DNA of 55,000 nucleotides, taken from Cristatella mucedo (taxonomy: Eukaryota; Bryozoa; Phylactolaemata; Cristatellidae). The number at the start of each line of letters is the position of its first letter. The stretch's first letter is position 1. Position numbers and translations under genes: made by a program. Positions 23,372 to 34,430 of the stretch are shown here, piece by piece. Under the pieces are notes generated by a model. It saw only the letters and a list, made by a program, of their open reading frames with translations, was not told where the DNA came from and made no database searches. The stretch spans positions 550,001 to 605,000 of the forward strand of contig WPIO01000092.1 in assembly GCA_009760855.2 (NCBI GenBank), given 5' to 3'.

Positions 23372-23594
23372 TTATATATATGTATGTAACCACTCGAAGA
23401 TGGTGTACCATTAAATTACCAGGGAAGTTTACATTCAGCAGATGGCCTGTAGCGTACTGTTAGTAGAAATGCTGCTAGAGCAGTCAGAGTTGGCGTGCTG
23501 AGGTCAGCAATATCTTGAGCTAGCACAGAAGGGAAAGACAGCATCAAGCCTGTGACGATGAACTCGTAAATGATTATGATGGCCGTGTTTCTCT

Positions 23595-23765
23595 TTCTCT
23601 CTCTATCCGATCTATCTATCCGATCTAGCTACCCGATCTATCTATTCAATCTATCTATCCCATCTATCAATCTATCCGATCTAGCTATCCGGTCTATATA
23701 TCCGATCTATACATATATACATACATACATACATATATATATATATATGTACATATATATACCTA

Positions 23766-23846
<81 letters not shown>

Positions 23847-23940
23847 GATCTATCTGTATATCCAATCTATCTATCTGATCTATCTATCTATCCGATATAT
23901 CTGTTTATCCAATCTATCCGATCTATCTATCTATGCATAT
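23595..23940. repeat. GATCTATC-type satellite with long TA core
   Basis: gatctatctatccgatct units on both sides of an approximately 150-bp TA-rich core (23710-23845). The frame across it (Ile/Tyr) is an artefact. Confidence 0.93.
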
Positions 23941-24359
23941 ACAGGGTCTGCTGTAATTTATACCATACATGCACTTGTAAACATGTTTTATACATGTTGA
24001 CATACGTATAGCGCACACATATACATATATAATAAAAACAGTTGTGGTGCCTGCTATTTTTTAAGAAAACCTGTAAGATGCAGATACTGATACGACTAGG
24101 AGTAGAACGTGTAGGAGGCCGAGAATGAGGACAAGTAGCACGAGGAGGACTGCGTCCCAGAATGGTCTCTTTCATGTAGGCACACACAAAAGGTATATAC
24201 ACATACAAGAGCATCGAAAGCCACACATGCACATACGCACGCTTGTCGACACAGGTACGCACACACATGCACAGACACGCTAGTACAAACGCGAAAGTGT
24301 GCGCGTACGCTCACAAGCGAGCGTGTTCATATGCATGCACCCACTCCATTTGTCGTCGC

Positions 24360-24532
24360 ACTCTGTCTCTGTCATGCTGTCTCTCTCAATAGGCCGCTTC
24401 TTCCCTGTGCTTATCTCTCCCTAATCTCTCTCTAATCTCTCCCAGAGTTTCCTCATCTTTCCCTCATTCTGCTCCGCTCTCTCTGCCCCACTCTACCCTA
24501 TCTCTCTCTCTCTCTCTCTCTCTCTCGCTCAG
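24360..24532. repeat. Pyrimidine-rich tract with CT microsatellite
   Basis: Ends in (TC)n at about 24500-24527. Confidence 0.85.
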
Positions 24533-24539
24533 AAGGCAA

Positions 24540-25640
24540 TTTAAGTTTGGGAAATTTTATGCCAACAGGAAACTCAAGCGTGCAAGGTTTTACGGGATTA
24601 TGCACACAAATGCCGACGGCAAAAATATTGCTATGAGCCGAAATATGCGACGATCCGACAGGTACACGATGCCTCAGCGATGTTCGTGAAGCAATAACGC
24701 AGGGGGATTTTTCGGCGATCGCACCAACGTAAGGGCGATTGCATTTCGGCAAGGGCTGGTTTTATTTTCTGAGATTCCCTCTTACTATCTTGCAGCCGGT
24801 TGCTTTATTTGTCATTTGTCATCGGGCGACCGAACATAGTGAAAAGTTAGTGAAAAGTTGTCACAGTTTTACTCTTGTAATGCACATTTCAATGGAGCAA
24901 GAAACCATGCAAGCACAAATCTTGCAAAGCACCTTTTGCTCAGCGTATCTAGGAACCTAGGAACTGGTCAGCCCCCGACCGACAGCTTGCCGATACTGTC
25001 ACATGGCATTCGTCACATGGCATTCGTTCGATTAGCATACCAGACCTCGTCATTTGCTTCAGTTCGGAGACTTGCCCTGTCCGCGAGTTTTCTGGCGGCG
25101 TATCCTAGCAGACGCGTCAGAGAGCTACTCAAGTTTAATTAGACACTCCAGCCAGAATTGGCCTGGAACACATCTTATAGGGAAGCTTTTCTTCGTCGAA
25201 CACTTGTGACATTTGGGCGCCAGTCGTTGCGGTCTTGTCGCAAATACAACCAGGCATCGTGTACTGCGGTGGCCCTCGTGCAGTCAAAGAGGCGAGCGGG
25301 ACTCCCCGAGCAGCTCTTGCGTGCTGTGACCGGACCGCAGCGATCTTTCGAAAGCTTCACTCGACTCACCGAAGGCCAAACGTAGTCTCACCGCGACTTT
25401 AGTTAGGGCTGCCGCCAATCCGTAGGAGCTGGCTTTCTAGAGGACTCAGCCGCAGGTCTGCAGGAAATGCACAGTAATTCCAGCGTCGACCGTCCACGAC
25501 CGGGTACAATTCGAACGACGGATGCTGTACTCCCCACTAGTGCTCGCTCACCATTGCAACCACCTGTGTACGAATCTCGCTCGGATTGCCCGCGAATATG
25601 CGGGTTACGCTCGTCGCGAGATTGCTCCGTTTTGCATTTT
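24540..25640. other. No recognisable feature
   Basis: Only short open frames are present, and no family is recognised. The sequence gtcacatggcattcgt is tandemly repeated at about 24996-25030. Confidence 0.5.
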
Positions 25641-25654
25641 CATTATTGCATAAA

Positions 25655-25676
25655 GGCACACACACTCACACACAGA

Positions 25677-25715
<39 letters not shown>

Positions 25716-25735
25716 AGACAGACACACACACGAAA
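25655..25735. repeat. CA microsatellite, interrupted
   Basis: cacacactcacacacagaca and (CA)n of about 34 bp with agacagacac. The 25740-26030 stretch after it shows nothing recognisable. Confidence 0.93.
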
Positions 25736-26035
25736 TTGTAAATGATAATATTTGGAGCTACCGAAATCTTCTTGGCAGACCGCCTTGGCTCACATTGCAA
25801 CTGCAAATCCAACGTACCAGTACTCTTACTTACGAGCTAGCAATTCAGTGAGCGAGATAAAGTTGCCTCGATTTCCTGAGGTTTTTACTAACGTGAGAAA
25901 AGAGCAAACATTTTCCACCAGCGGAAATCAATTCTTACGGTTATTTATGCCATCTGGTTAAAAACCACGTTTACTCAGAACCCTCTAATTGTTTGGCAGC
26001 CGGACGGGCGAAGTCTTTTGCTTGACTTGAGCGTG

Positions 26036-26262
26036 TAATAATAATAATAATAATAATACACTTGATAAAGTGCCCTCAGAGAACTCAATCTCTTTCTAGG
26101 CGCTTTACGTTTGCTACAAAGGGAAACGCGATCGAATGGTGAGTGGTATCATGCTTGATAAACAGCATGAATATTATGGTTAGGGGTGACATGCACAAGG
26201 TCAGCATGCAAGTGTGGTTAGTGGCAGCATGCGTAGTGTCAGCACGTGGCTTGAGCGGATGC
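26036..26262 (-). mobile_element. LINE A 3' UTR fragment, antisense
   Basis: (ATA)n, then aaagtgccctcagagaactc, ggcgctttacgtttgctaca, ggttaggggtgacatgcaca and cagcatgcgtagtgtcagca. No coding part. Confidence 0.88.
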
Positions 26263-26384
26263 GTCGGGCATTGGCTGGGGCCGGCTGTGAGATGTATCAT
26301 TCATTCTCTTTTATTTGCTACGTACGGTGGCCAATGGTAACGCAATCTAAACCCAGCAATTGGCTCACTTAAAGAAATCCTTTT

Positions 26385-26530
26385 TTTAAACACATCAGCT
26401 AGCCAGCAATTAACTTAAAGTTATTTATTAAAGTTAAAGTTATTATATTATTAAGTTAAAATTATTATATTATCAAAGTTATTACATTTTTAATTTTAAG
26501 TTATTTCGTTAATTTTAAATGTCGTCAACC
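26385..26530. repeat. AT-rich stretch with short repeats
   Basis: Repeated aagttattat / taaagttatt units. No further assignment. Confidence 0.7.
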
Positions 26531-26714
26531 TTAAATTGCTTGCGAGCACTCGTCTCTTGGAGAAGGCAAAATAGTTACAAGCTGGAGTCTATACAGAGTC
26601 TAGCCGCAATTCTTATACGAGAATATCAAGTCTTTGACTAGTTAAAATGCCGGCGCATACCTAGGTCGCAGTCACGGCCAAGCCTTTTGCAATAGATCCT
26701 CGTTGAGTAAAAAA

Positions 26715-26875
26715 ATATATTAGCTGATTCAATGGGTCATTTATTTAGTGGCAGAGGAGCCTTTACGGCTCTTACCATCGTATGCAGTGGGCACTAAAGG
26801 ATCGCCTGCTGCAGCTCGGGCCAGTAACGCATGAAGCCACATTGCGGAAGGTGCCGCCTTGTTAAACCAGAGGTT
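26715..26875 (-). mobile_element. SINE 2, antisense, degraded
   Basis: tagctgattcaatgggtcat, ggcagaggagcctttacggc, cagtgggcactaaaggatcg and gaaggtgccgccttg match the reverse of SINE 2. The B box region is degraded. Confidence 0.75.
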
Positions 26876-27277
26876 CTTGGCAGTTAGCTTATCTATGTAT
26901 GTATACACACATACATATATATATACATCCAATAATTTTCATGAAAAAATGGAGACACCAGACGGATGCAACTATAATTTCCAAAGCCAATGCTTCTGGG
27001 AATTGCTTATTCAGCAAGCTTACCTTGCTGACTGGTTACTCTTCCTTGGGGGCTGGGAGGTTAATTTTCTCTCTTACTAAATTCCTTAATTCATGTATCC
27101 TCTCTCAATAGCTACTCGAAATTCTCCGCATTCGGTTTTTCTGCTGTGAAACCAAGGAGAAAAAAATACAGATCCTAGCTTCAGCCAGTATAAAGTAGTG
27201 TGCTGAGCATGCGTTAGTTACCGTCGGCTGCTGCGACGAGCATTTGCCGTGTCTCGAGTCTTTCGACGAGGCGTACA

Positions 27278-27389
27278 CCTCCTGTACGAATGAATGCTTT
27301 CTGTACCTCCTGTACGAATGAATGCTTTCTGCACCTCCTATACGAATGAATGCTTTCTGCACCTCCTGTACGAATGAATGCTTTCTGCT
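27278..27389. repeat. 28-bp minisatellite, four copies
   Basis: Four head-to-tail units of exactly 28 bp (27278, 27306, 27334 and 27362), each cctcctgtacgaatgaatgc then tttctgca, with only one or two substitutions between units. Confidence 0.97.
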
Positions 27390-27715
27390 ACCTCAACTGC
27401 TGCTCGCGACAGATCTGGGTTAAAAAATTAGACTTCCCGATTTTAGAACTTGGAACACATTGACGGCTCTCAAAACCATATTTAAAAGCTGTGTTCAAAT
27501 GTGTTTTAACATTGGAAAGCAAGGACTCACATAGCTCCCCACCTTCGATTTGATTACGATCCTTCCGGCATTTCACAGTATGTTAGCCTAGAATACAAAC
27601 TAAACGCATATGAGTGTTGCAAGTTGTTTTCCCGAGTGTCCAACATGCATCAACAAGCGGCACGTCCTTTAGTAAATTGCAATAACTGTGTAAGGGACTG
27701 CGTGTTACGCAGACG
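27390..27715. other. No recognisable feature
   Basis: Nothing assignable. The 26880-27278 stretch is likewise unassigned. Confidence 0.5.
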
Positions 27716-27718
27716 ATA

Positions 27719-27808
27719 TGAGAAGCAAGACGAAGTCTGTTTGTTAGCACATGCGAACCGAATGCCGCTTAGGCTTAGAGTGCGCTAGAGAAAACTCAAC
27801 TGCGTATG
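27719..27808 (+). mobile_element. LINE B tail fragment
   Basis: agacgaagtctgtttgttag and cgaatgccgcttaggcttag match the LINE B 3' region. Confidence 0.75.
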
Positions 27809-28244
27809 TATCCCACTTGTCCGAAGTGCTTTGCTGTCCACTAGTCAATGCCAATATGGAAAGGCAGGTTTGGCTTGATGGCCATATACCTGACGGTAGA
27901 TAGCGAACTACAATATCGGACTGGCCTGTGGATTTATGGTTCATTGCGGGTTAATGGTTTTATTTGTTTAAGGGTGATACCGATTTATGGTTGAATGAGT
28001 TATGTTTTTACAAGGCTGAGTCACTGCCGGGACAGGAGCAGGCCGCTGTGAGAAGCAGGACGCCGAGGCTGTGCAGTGTAACTCTGCAAGCGTTGGCAAA
28101 ATACACGAGAGTTGGAGCGCTGCGAGCTCTGACGGAATACACCAGTATACCAGGAACACCGCCTTGGTGTCTGCGATTCGTCGTCTGTGTGCCGGCGCGT
28201 GCGTGCTTGGTGTTAGAGCGTCGGCTCTACATTGCCTACAGCGC

Positions 28245-28465
28245 TGCACGAGTATCGTACGAATTGCCACTAACCACATTTGCATGCTGACCCTGCGCAT
28301 GACACCCCTAACCATGTTATTCATTTTGTTTGTTTATCAAGCATGATTTTACTCACCGTTCAATTGCATTTCCCTTTGCAGCAAATGTTGAGCGCCTAGA
28401 GAGAGAGATCAAGTTCTCCGAGGGCGCTTTATCAAGTGCATTATTATTATTATTATTATTATCGC
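28245..28465 (+). mobile_element. LINE A 3' UTR fragment
   Basis: attgccactaaccacatttg, gcatgctgaccctgcgcatg, then the terminal gagcgcctagagagagagat / gagggcgctttatcaagtgc hairpin and (ATT)n. Confidence 0.88.
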
Positions 28466-28564
28466 TAATTAGGAATGTGAGGGTTTTGTCTTAAGGAACT
28501 CAAACTCGACGCTTGAGCTAAAAAAAAAATACAAAGTGCAAGCATACCTGAGCGGCTATTATAC

Positions 28565-29815
28565 CTGTGTATGAATATATCTCCGTCTGTAACTCCGTAA
28601 AGCTACAAAGACCTTGCGAAGGAGAGTTTTCTATAGCGAATCAAAAGCCTCAGCGGCTTTCGGTACGCACGCGGAGGCGAACGGACTTCTAAGGACGCAG
28701 AGTAGTGAGAAGCGCAGCTACCGGGAGGGCAGCAGCTGAGAAAGGGATCAGCATGCAAGGAGCAGATGTAGAGTACTACAAGGAGCAGATGTACATAGTC
28801 AGGAGGTAAGTTGAGGTCTAAATAAAGTGAGAAGCAGGTAAGAGGCAGCGGCTCAGTGCGGCTGGAAAGGATGCGCCGCAGCCGGCAGCAGGAGAGTAGA
28901 TGCCGTCGCGAAAGAACCGTGGCAGCGAGTTCCACAGTCTAGGACCCGCAGAGCCAAAGCTTCTGTCGCCGTCGGTCTAAAAGCGGAGGAAAAGAACGGC
29001 TGATTTATTCTCCACACAGGACCTGAGGGCATGAAGAGAAGGCTGAAACTGGTGCAGCAGTTCGGCAAAGTATAAAGGGGCAAAGCCGTGGCGGACCTTG
29101 TGAGTCGGTGAAAGAACTTAACTCTGTATCCGTTGGTCAACCGGCAGTCATCCAAGCTCTTTCAGCAAAGGAGACACATGGTCAAACCTCTAGGATTTGT
29201 AAACTAGCCTTGCGGCCATATTCATCGTCAGCTGTAGTGACCAAGTGGCTTTTTTTGGGCAGCCCAGCAAAAAGGGAATTACAATAATCTAGCCGAGACA
29301 AAACATAGGATCTAGCTACAGTTTTTGCAGGCCACCGTGGAAGACAGCTCCTAATCTTAGATAGGAATCCGACGTGATGGCTAGCTGTGAAAGCAGTCTT
29401 CTTAACGAAGGTTTAAAAATGTAGGCAGCTATCGAAGACGACACCTAAATTCTGAGCACAATGTGATGGTCGCACAGCTGCATCAGCTATTAGAAGAGTA
29501 AAGCCTTCTAGTCCAGCCACGCGCTTGGGGTATCCTATGAGCAGCAGTTCCGTTTTATCTCCAGGATTGAATGTCTGCAAGGTAAACACTCAGTTAATCA
29601 GTCTCGGCAGCAGATTTCGACATGAGAGCCGAGAATCGTCGGCATAAAAGTGATATCCTATTCCATGGGCCCAAATAAATTTTCCCAAATGTTGAGTATA
29701 GCTGGAGAACAGCAAAGGATCGAGGACGGACTCTCGAGGGACTTCACAGTTCTGGTAGATGAGACCTGACCCCATGCAGCACGGAATGAACACGATCGGA
29801 CGAGTATGATTTAAA
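28565..29815 (-). mobile_element. LINE B, 1.2-kb 3' part including RT motif C
   Basis: From the low-coordinate end: tail (atctccgtctgtaactccgt), the post-RT coding region in several frames, and the RT segment at 29590-29793 minus, which reads VPRESVLDPLLFSSYT and HFYADDSRL. The catalytic YADD motif is kept in this piece but the frame is broken elsewhere. The 5' part (endonuclease, N-terminal RT) is missing. Confidence 0.9.
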
Positions 29816-29875
29816 CCACGCCAGTGCCTTGTTTGTGCAATCGTCCCTGTGCAGCTATACCCCGGTGCAAGTATT

Positions 29876-30010
29876 TGGTTTGGTCAAGTGGTTAAGGTGT
29901 TCGCCCTGACCAAGGTCTGGCAGAGGTCGTGGGCTCGAGCCCCGAGGCATATGTGAAGCACCTGAATAGATATTAAGTTCTCTTAAGGCGCTATACAAAT
30001 ATGAGCATCA
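29876..30010 (+). mobile_element. tRNA-derived SINE family 1
   Basis: TTTGGTCAAGTGGTTAAGG, GGCTCGAGCCC, then gaagcacctgaatagatatt and ttaaggcgctatacaaat. Very well preserved. Confidence 0.87.
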
Positions 30011-30014
30011 GTAT

Positions 30015-30135
30015 CCTATAGTAATCCTATGAGCATCAGTTCCGTTTTATAGCCGTTTAGTTTAAGGAATTTGCTGACATCTAAGATTACATATCTGCAA
30101 GGTAAGCATTCAGTTTATTAGTTATTAGCAATAGT
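30015..30135 (-). mobile_element. LINE B fragment, antisense
   Basis: tcctatgagcatcagttccg and gcaaggtaagcattcagttt match the LINE B copies at 29.5 and 45.6 kb, so this is a second copy of a segment already present just to its left, across the SINE. Confidence 0.75.
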
Positions 30136-30164
30136 TTTGCACTGTGTCGCCATTAAGTAAAGCA

Positions 30165-30570
30165 TCGACTTCAAGGTTCAGTCGCTAAGTTTTAGATCGC
30201 TCTATTCTCTTGCTCCAGAATATCAATCCGAAATACTTCCCTGCTCAGACTTCGCGTCGTACCACGCGCTTTTTTGAGTTAAGTCGTGTGTCGCTCTGCC
30301 TCTAACCAACGTTAAATCATTCGGAGACCGAGCCTTCAGTTAGTATTCTACAAGGCCTGGAACTCACTCTCGACTGACGTGAAGACAGTCAACTTGACGA
30401 AATTTTCAAGAAGCTGAAAGCCAACTGCTTCTCGCTGCAGCGTGCGCTAGTGTGTGCGCTGGCATTGTGCTTGTTATCACTAATTAATTGACATACTTCC
30501 TTTCTGGCATATGTAGAGCGCTGAGAACGAGACGTTCCGCTTTCTTTAGCGGCTGTACGCATATATACAT
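30165..30570 (+). mobile_element. LINE A fragment
   Basis: cgacttcaaggttcagtcgc, the post-RT region (FGDRAFS-like, cattcggagaccgagccttc) and a degraded tail (tagagcgctgagaacgagac, ctttagcggctgtacgca). Confidence 0.75.
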
Positions 30571-31370
30571 TTTTTTTTAAATAAACATCGGAGCGGCCAT
30601 TTGTGGCTGCCACGGACTCGAAATGGTAAAGTCCGCCATTTATCCGTACCTTCATGGGTGAGAGTAGACAGCCGGGTCTCTGTTCCCAGTTCGCTCGGCT
30701 TGAGAAGCTGTCTTGCCACAGGTGGAAGTCTTGTTATCCGCCGCGCTTCGCCATTACCGGTTGTGGGCCGGTAATTGGTTTTCAGGGCCAATAGTTGGCC
30801 TCTGGGACCCGACGCCTCGATCGAATCGACAGAGTCGCATCTGGCACCCAACCTCCGGGTGCTGATTTTGGAGAGCTGCCCGGATGCTCCGCTTTCCATT
30901 CATTCGTTCTCTTGGCGGAAGCCCAATGCTCTTCCCTACCGCGACTGAAGAAAGTTCGAACGAAACTCGCAGAAGAGTAATGCGACACTCGCTGAGCCAG
31001 AATGAGGACCCCATTTCGCCGGAGGTTGTTTAGTTGCTGGTTTTGCTCGTTTTTTGGTCAGTTGCTTTGCTTAGATCAGCCAGTTTGTCCCTCTGCACGA
31101 CAATTCACCCATTCACCTCATCGACGCTGCTCTTGCCCGAAGATATTCTTAGTGAGGAAATTGAACGACGCATCGAGCACTGCCGATGTGCTTACGAAGC
31201 AGGACCTCTGTCAGCATATCTCTTGTTGAATCTGCACGTAATCTACGTGCAGATTCAACAGGAGCTATGCTTGCAGAGCCGTTATGAGCGTTAGCCTTTC
31301 AAATTTCACACTTGGTTTGCCCAAAACTAGTAAGTTGGTTCTATCATCCTTCAATTTAAGAAAATTTGCT
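30570..31370. other. No recognised gene; contains the 31.22-kb hairpin
   Basis: Open frames up to 117 codons on the minus strand lack recognisable domains. Confidence 0.5.
31220..31264. repeat. Near-perfect hairpin, 17-bp perfect core arms
   Basis: tgttgaatctgcacgta (31224-31240), loop atc, tacgtgcagattcaaca (31244-31260). With one mismatch the arms extend to 21 bp. It could be a DNA foldback or an RNA hairpin. No neighbouring gene explains it. Confidence 0.92.
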
Positions 31371-32322
31371 ACCATAATAATAATAATAATGCACTTAATA
31401 AAGCGCCCTCAGGGAACTTAATTTCTTTCTAGGCGCTTTACATTTGCTGCAAAGGGAAATGCAATTGAATGGTAAGTAAAAGCATGCTTGAAAAACAAAC
31501 AAAATGAATAATATGGTTAGGGGTGACATGCACAGGGTCAGCATGCAAATGTGGTTAGTGGCAGCATGCACAGTGTCAGCACGCATAAGCACATGAAGGA
31601 CGAATCACAGGGACCCACTAAATGCTTTCCTAAATAGGTATGTTTTTAAGTTCCTTTTAAATGTGGTACGGTCAGGGGATGTTCTGACGCAGGTCGGGAG
31701 GGAGTTCCAGGCTTTGGGAGCATACGAACTAAATGCACGGTCTCCAAAGGATTTAACCAAAGGATTTTACCATCCATGTGTGGATGTCATCAATACATGC
31801 AGTAGGGAAATTGAGAGAGTTCGACTTGCTGGAGGGCTGGGATAGATCAAAGCAAACGTGCAACTGAGTGTCCTCCACATAGAAGTGAAAGCCTAGATTG
31901 TGCCTGGAAATCACATCGGCAAGAGGGAGAGTATAAACTGAGAAAAGAACCGAACAAAGCACGGAGCATGAGGTACCCCATATTTTAGGGGCTCCTCGGA
32001 TGATCTTGTCCATTCACATCAACACTCTGGAGTCTCTTCTGAGATAGGACCTGAACCATCTTAACACAGTGAAAGTGATGGCCAGGCGAGATGAAAGGCG
32101 CTCAAGAAGGACTTGTTGATCGATAGTATCAAAAGCTGCCAAAAGATCGAGCAAAACAAGCAGAGATACTCTACCTATGTCTGCATTCCTAAGTAAGTCG
32201 TTGTACACCCAAAGCAGTGCTGATTCTGTGAATTGATTAACTCTAAAGCCAGACTGGAACTTACTAGCAAGGTTTGAAGTTTCGATATATGAGTTCAGCT
32301 GGTCTTCGACGACTCGTTCCAG

Positions 32323-32353
<31 letters not shown>
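32323..32353. repeat. AAAT microsatellite, SINE 2 tail
   Basis: (AAAT)n of about eight units. It abuts the 3' end of the minus-strand SINE 2 and is probably its poly(ATTT) tail. Confidence 0.9.
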
Positions 32354-32354
32354 C

Positions 32355-32520
32355 TGATTGAATAGCCTCTTTTTGTATAGCGACAGAAGAGTTTTTACGA
32401 CTATCACCACCGCTTGCTGTGGCGATAAAGGATCGCCCACCACAGGATTCGAACCCACGACCTCGGGGCCGAGGTCGTGAAAAGCAACCACCTTACCTAG
32501 TGCGCCATTACGGCTTACCA
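32355..32520 (-). mobile_element. SINE 2 nested in LINE A, best copy
   Basis: On the minus strand: TAATGGCGCACTAGGTAAGG (A box), a perfect B box GGTTCGAATCC at 32455-32445, then ggtggtgatagtcgtaaaaa, ctgtcgctatacaaaaagag and attcaatcagtt with an (ATTT)n tail. Confidence 0.9.
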
Positions 32521-32577
32521 AGTGTCTTTGACAGGAAGAAAGAAGGGAGACTGGGAAAAAGCTTCTAAAGTTCACTT

Positions 32578-32640
32578 GGTCTGGTGAATAGAGATTGGGT
32601 TCTCTTAGGGCATTTTGTAAATGAATTGTTTTTATTGCTA
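32578..32640 (+). mobile_element. SINE 1 / LINE A tail fragment
   Basis: ctggtgaatagagattgggttc then ttagggcattttgtaaatga resembles the shared tail without the tRNA head. Confidence 0.55.
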
Positions 32641-33650
32641 TCCGATTTCAGCGACTTTCTGCCAGTGTCCCACCAAGCGTAGAGCTGAAGAAAATGCTTG
32701 CAGAAAGCACACACACTTATCTTGAGAACTGGCCTCTGCTATCAACATCACGTCGGCATGTTCGCGAGCATTGAAGCATTAGTTCACACGACTCACTAGC
32801 TGCGCTTCAATGCAAGAGCTTCCAAGGCATTTGCTTCACGACGCTGCAGGAGGCCCAGCAGCCCAGACGAGCACCGTGTTTTGTGCGAAATATTTTACGT
32901 TCCAAGCCGCAACAGCTGGTTTTAAAATAATGCAAGCACCAGGGGGACGGGGCGCACATCCAAAGTCACGGCATTGCTTGTAAGAGCTTTCGCTGTTCTG
33001 TTTAAATTTAATTTTATAATGATCACTCAAGTTTCATCGATCGGCTAGTATCTCAATACATCCCAAACCCGAAGCGGACGCGCATATCGTCGTCCTAGAA
33101 ATCCACGGTGAAATGCACTGCAGCTTTCGAATCCAGATCACGACGACACCTATTCCTATCCTTAATAACCTCCACGTATTGTTAGGCGAGAGTCCTAGGT
33201 TCAGTCGCCCTTGAGTGTCCCGGTGAACGTTCAGTTACATCGGCTCGAGGGTGTGCTGAGCTGCGAGGTCTAGATTGCTTTGGTCCAGATTGGGTTGTTC
33301 ATGCAGAAGTGAAGCGAACTTCTGCTTCCACACTTCTGCAGCCAGATTGGAGGCCACATATATCTGCATCTTTTAGCATTTCATGCAACGCAGAAGCTAA
33401 GACCCTCCGCCAGCTAGTGCCGTATGCTTGTGAAAGCTAGGAAGATCTAGCAGCATTTGCACCGAGCAGCAGCTCGAAACTTATCGAAGGAAATGAAGCG
33501 TGGAACGTAGGCTGGCAGCAGCTGTGGCCGTGGAAGCGAAGGTGTACTCTAAGCGTTATCTAGAGCTCGTTTGGTGGTACACAACTGACGAAATAGAAAG
33601 ACGATAGAGCTGTTGATTTTGGCTCATGGAAAGTTCATTAGAGGCAAATA
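32640..33650. other. No recognisable feature
   Basis: No open frame above about 64 codons and no family recognised. Confidence 0.5.
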
Positions 33651-33654
33651 GCTC

Positions 33655-33785
33655 TGCCCGTCCCGAGCACGATCCTTTATTTCCAGCGGTGGTGCCAGCC
33701 GGCAAGGCTCTTCTGCCTTTTCACAAATGAGGCCGACTCTTCTTTCATCAGACCAAATGAGGCCTTTAAAATCAGCTAACATTTT
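33655..33785 (+). mobile_element. SINE 2 body fragment
   Basis: gatcctttatttccagcggt, caaggctcttctgccttttc and aaatgaggcctttaaaatca with cagcta; the tRNA head is missing. The part around acaaatgaggc is duplicated. Confidence 0.65.
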
Positions 33786-33842
33786 GCTTTACCTTATTTT
33801 ATGTAGATCCTTCTAAATGTTACGGCTATGGGGAACTAAGCA

Positions 33843-33931
33843 GATTGAAGGTTGGGCAGATTGAAGATTGGCCAGATTAAAGATTGGGCAGATTGAAGAT
33901 TGGGCAGATTGAAGATTGGCCAGACTGAAGG
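33843..33931. repeat. 16-bp minisatellite, about 5.5 copies
   Basis: Units gattgaagattgggca with minor changes (ggttgggca, attggcca, gattaaag). The period is exactly 16 bp for five units. Confidence 0.95.
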
Positions 33932-34014
33932 CATCGCTCGTTCCAAAGGAATGCATAATAACTAGCAAAAAGGCGGCAGAGAAAATTGCCGATTATTAAA
34001 ATGTTTGTGTACAG

Positions 34015-34430
34015 ATAATAATCATAATAATGATAACAATAATATTAATACATTTGTATAGCACCATCAGAGAAATTATTCTCTTTCTAGGCACTTTACA
34101 TTTGCTGCAAGGAAGCGCGATCGAATGACTTTGGGAGCAAACGAACTAAAGACACGGTGTCCAAAGGATTTGATGTTCGCACGACGTGTACGTAAGCGAT
34201 TCGATTCAGAAAAGCGATTCTTAGCCTGGTGGGGGAGTAGATCTGATAGGTAGGCTGGAACCAAAGAATGGAGGACCTACAAGTGAGTGATAGCACCTTG
34301 AAGTCCAGGTGTTGCTTGACTGGGAGCCCGAGCAGGGTTAGCTAGAAGTGGTGTGATGTGGCAACTGCGATGTTGGCGACAGACAAGCCTAGCAGCAGAG
34401 TTTTGCACCAGCTGTAAGTGCCTGAGGCAC
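34015..34430 (-). mobile_element. LINE A, internally deleted, antisense
   Basis: Tail (caccatcagagaaattattctc, ggcactttacatttgctgca) up to about 34125, then a jump to coding sequence (gactttgggagcaaacgaac ... gtagatctgataggtaggct ... gagttttgcaccagctgtaa). About 180 bp of 3' UTR is deleted. Confidence 0.85.

Larger units (their letters stand above)
31375..32575 (-). mobile_element. LINE A, RT and 3' end, with nested SINE
   Basis: Low end: (ATT)n tail, 3' UTR, a short piece of post-RT region, then a junction near 31757 where the C-terminal part jumps to RT. The RT reads LLDLLAAFDTIDQQVLLERL (motif A) and GFHFYVEDTQLHVCFD (motif C, with YADD changed to YVED). At 32265-32318 it continues as LERVV-DQLNSYIETSNLAS. 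After the nested SINE 2 (32355-32520), NFRSFFPVSLLS resumes the frame. The catalytic Asp pair is partly lost, and an internal deletion removes about 500 bp of coding region. Confidence 0.9.

Noticed and set aside
27278-27389. CRISPR-like repeat array
   Set aside because: The 28-bp units are directly adjacent without spacers and the host is a eukaryote, so it is a minisatellite.
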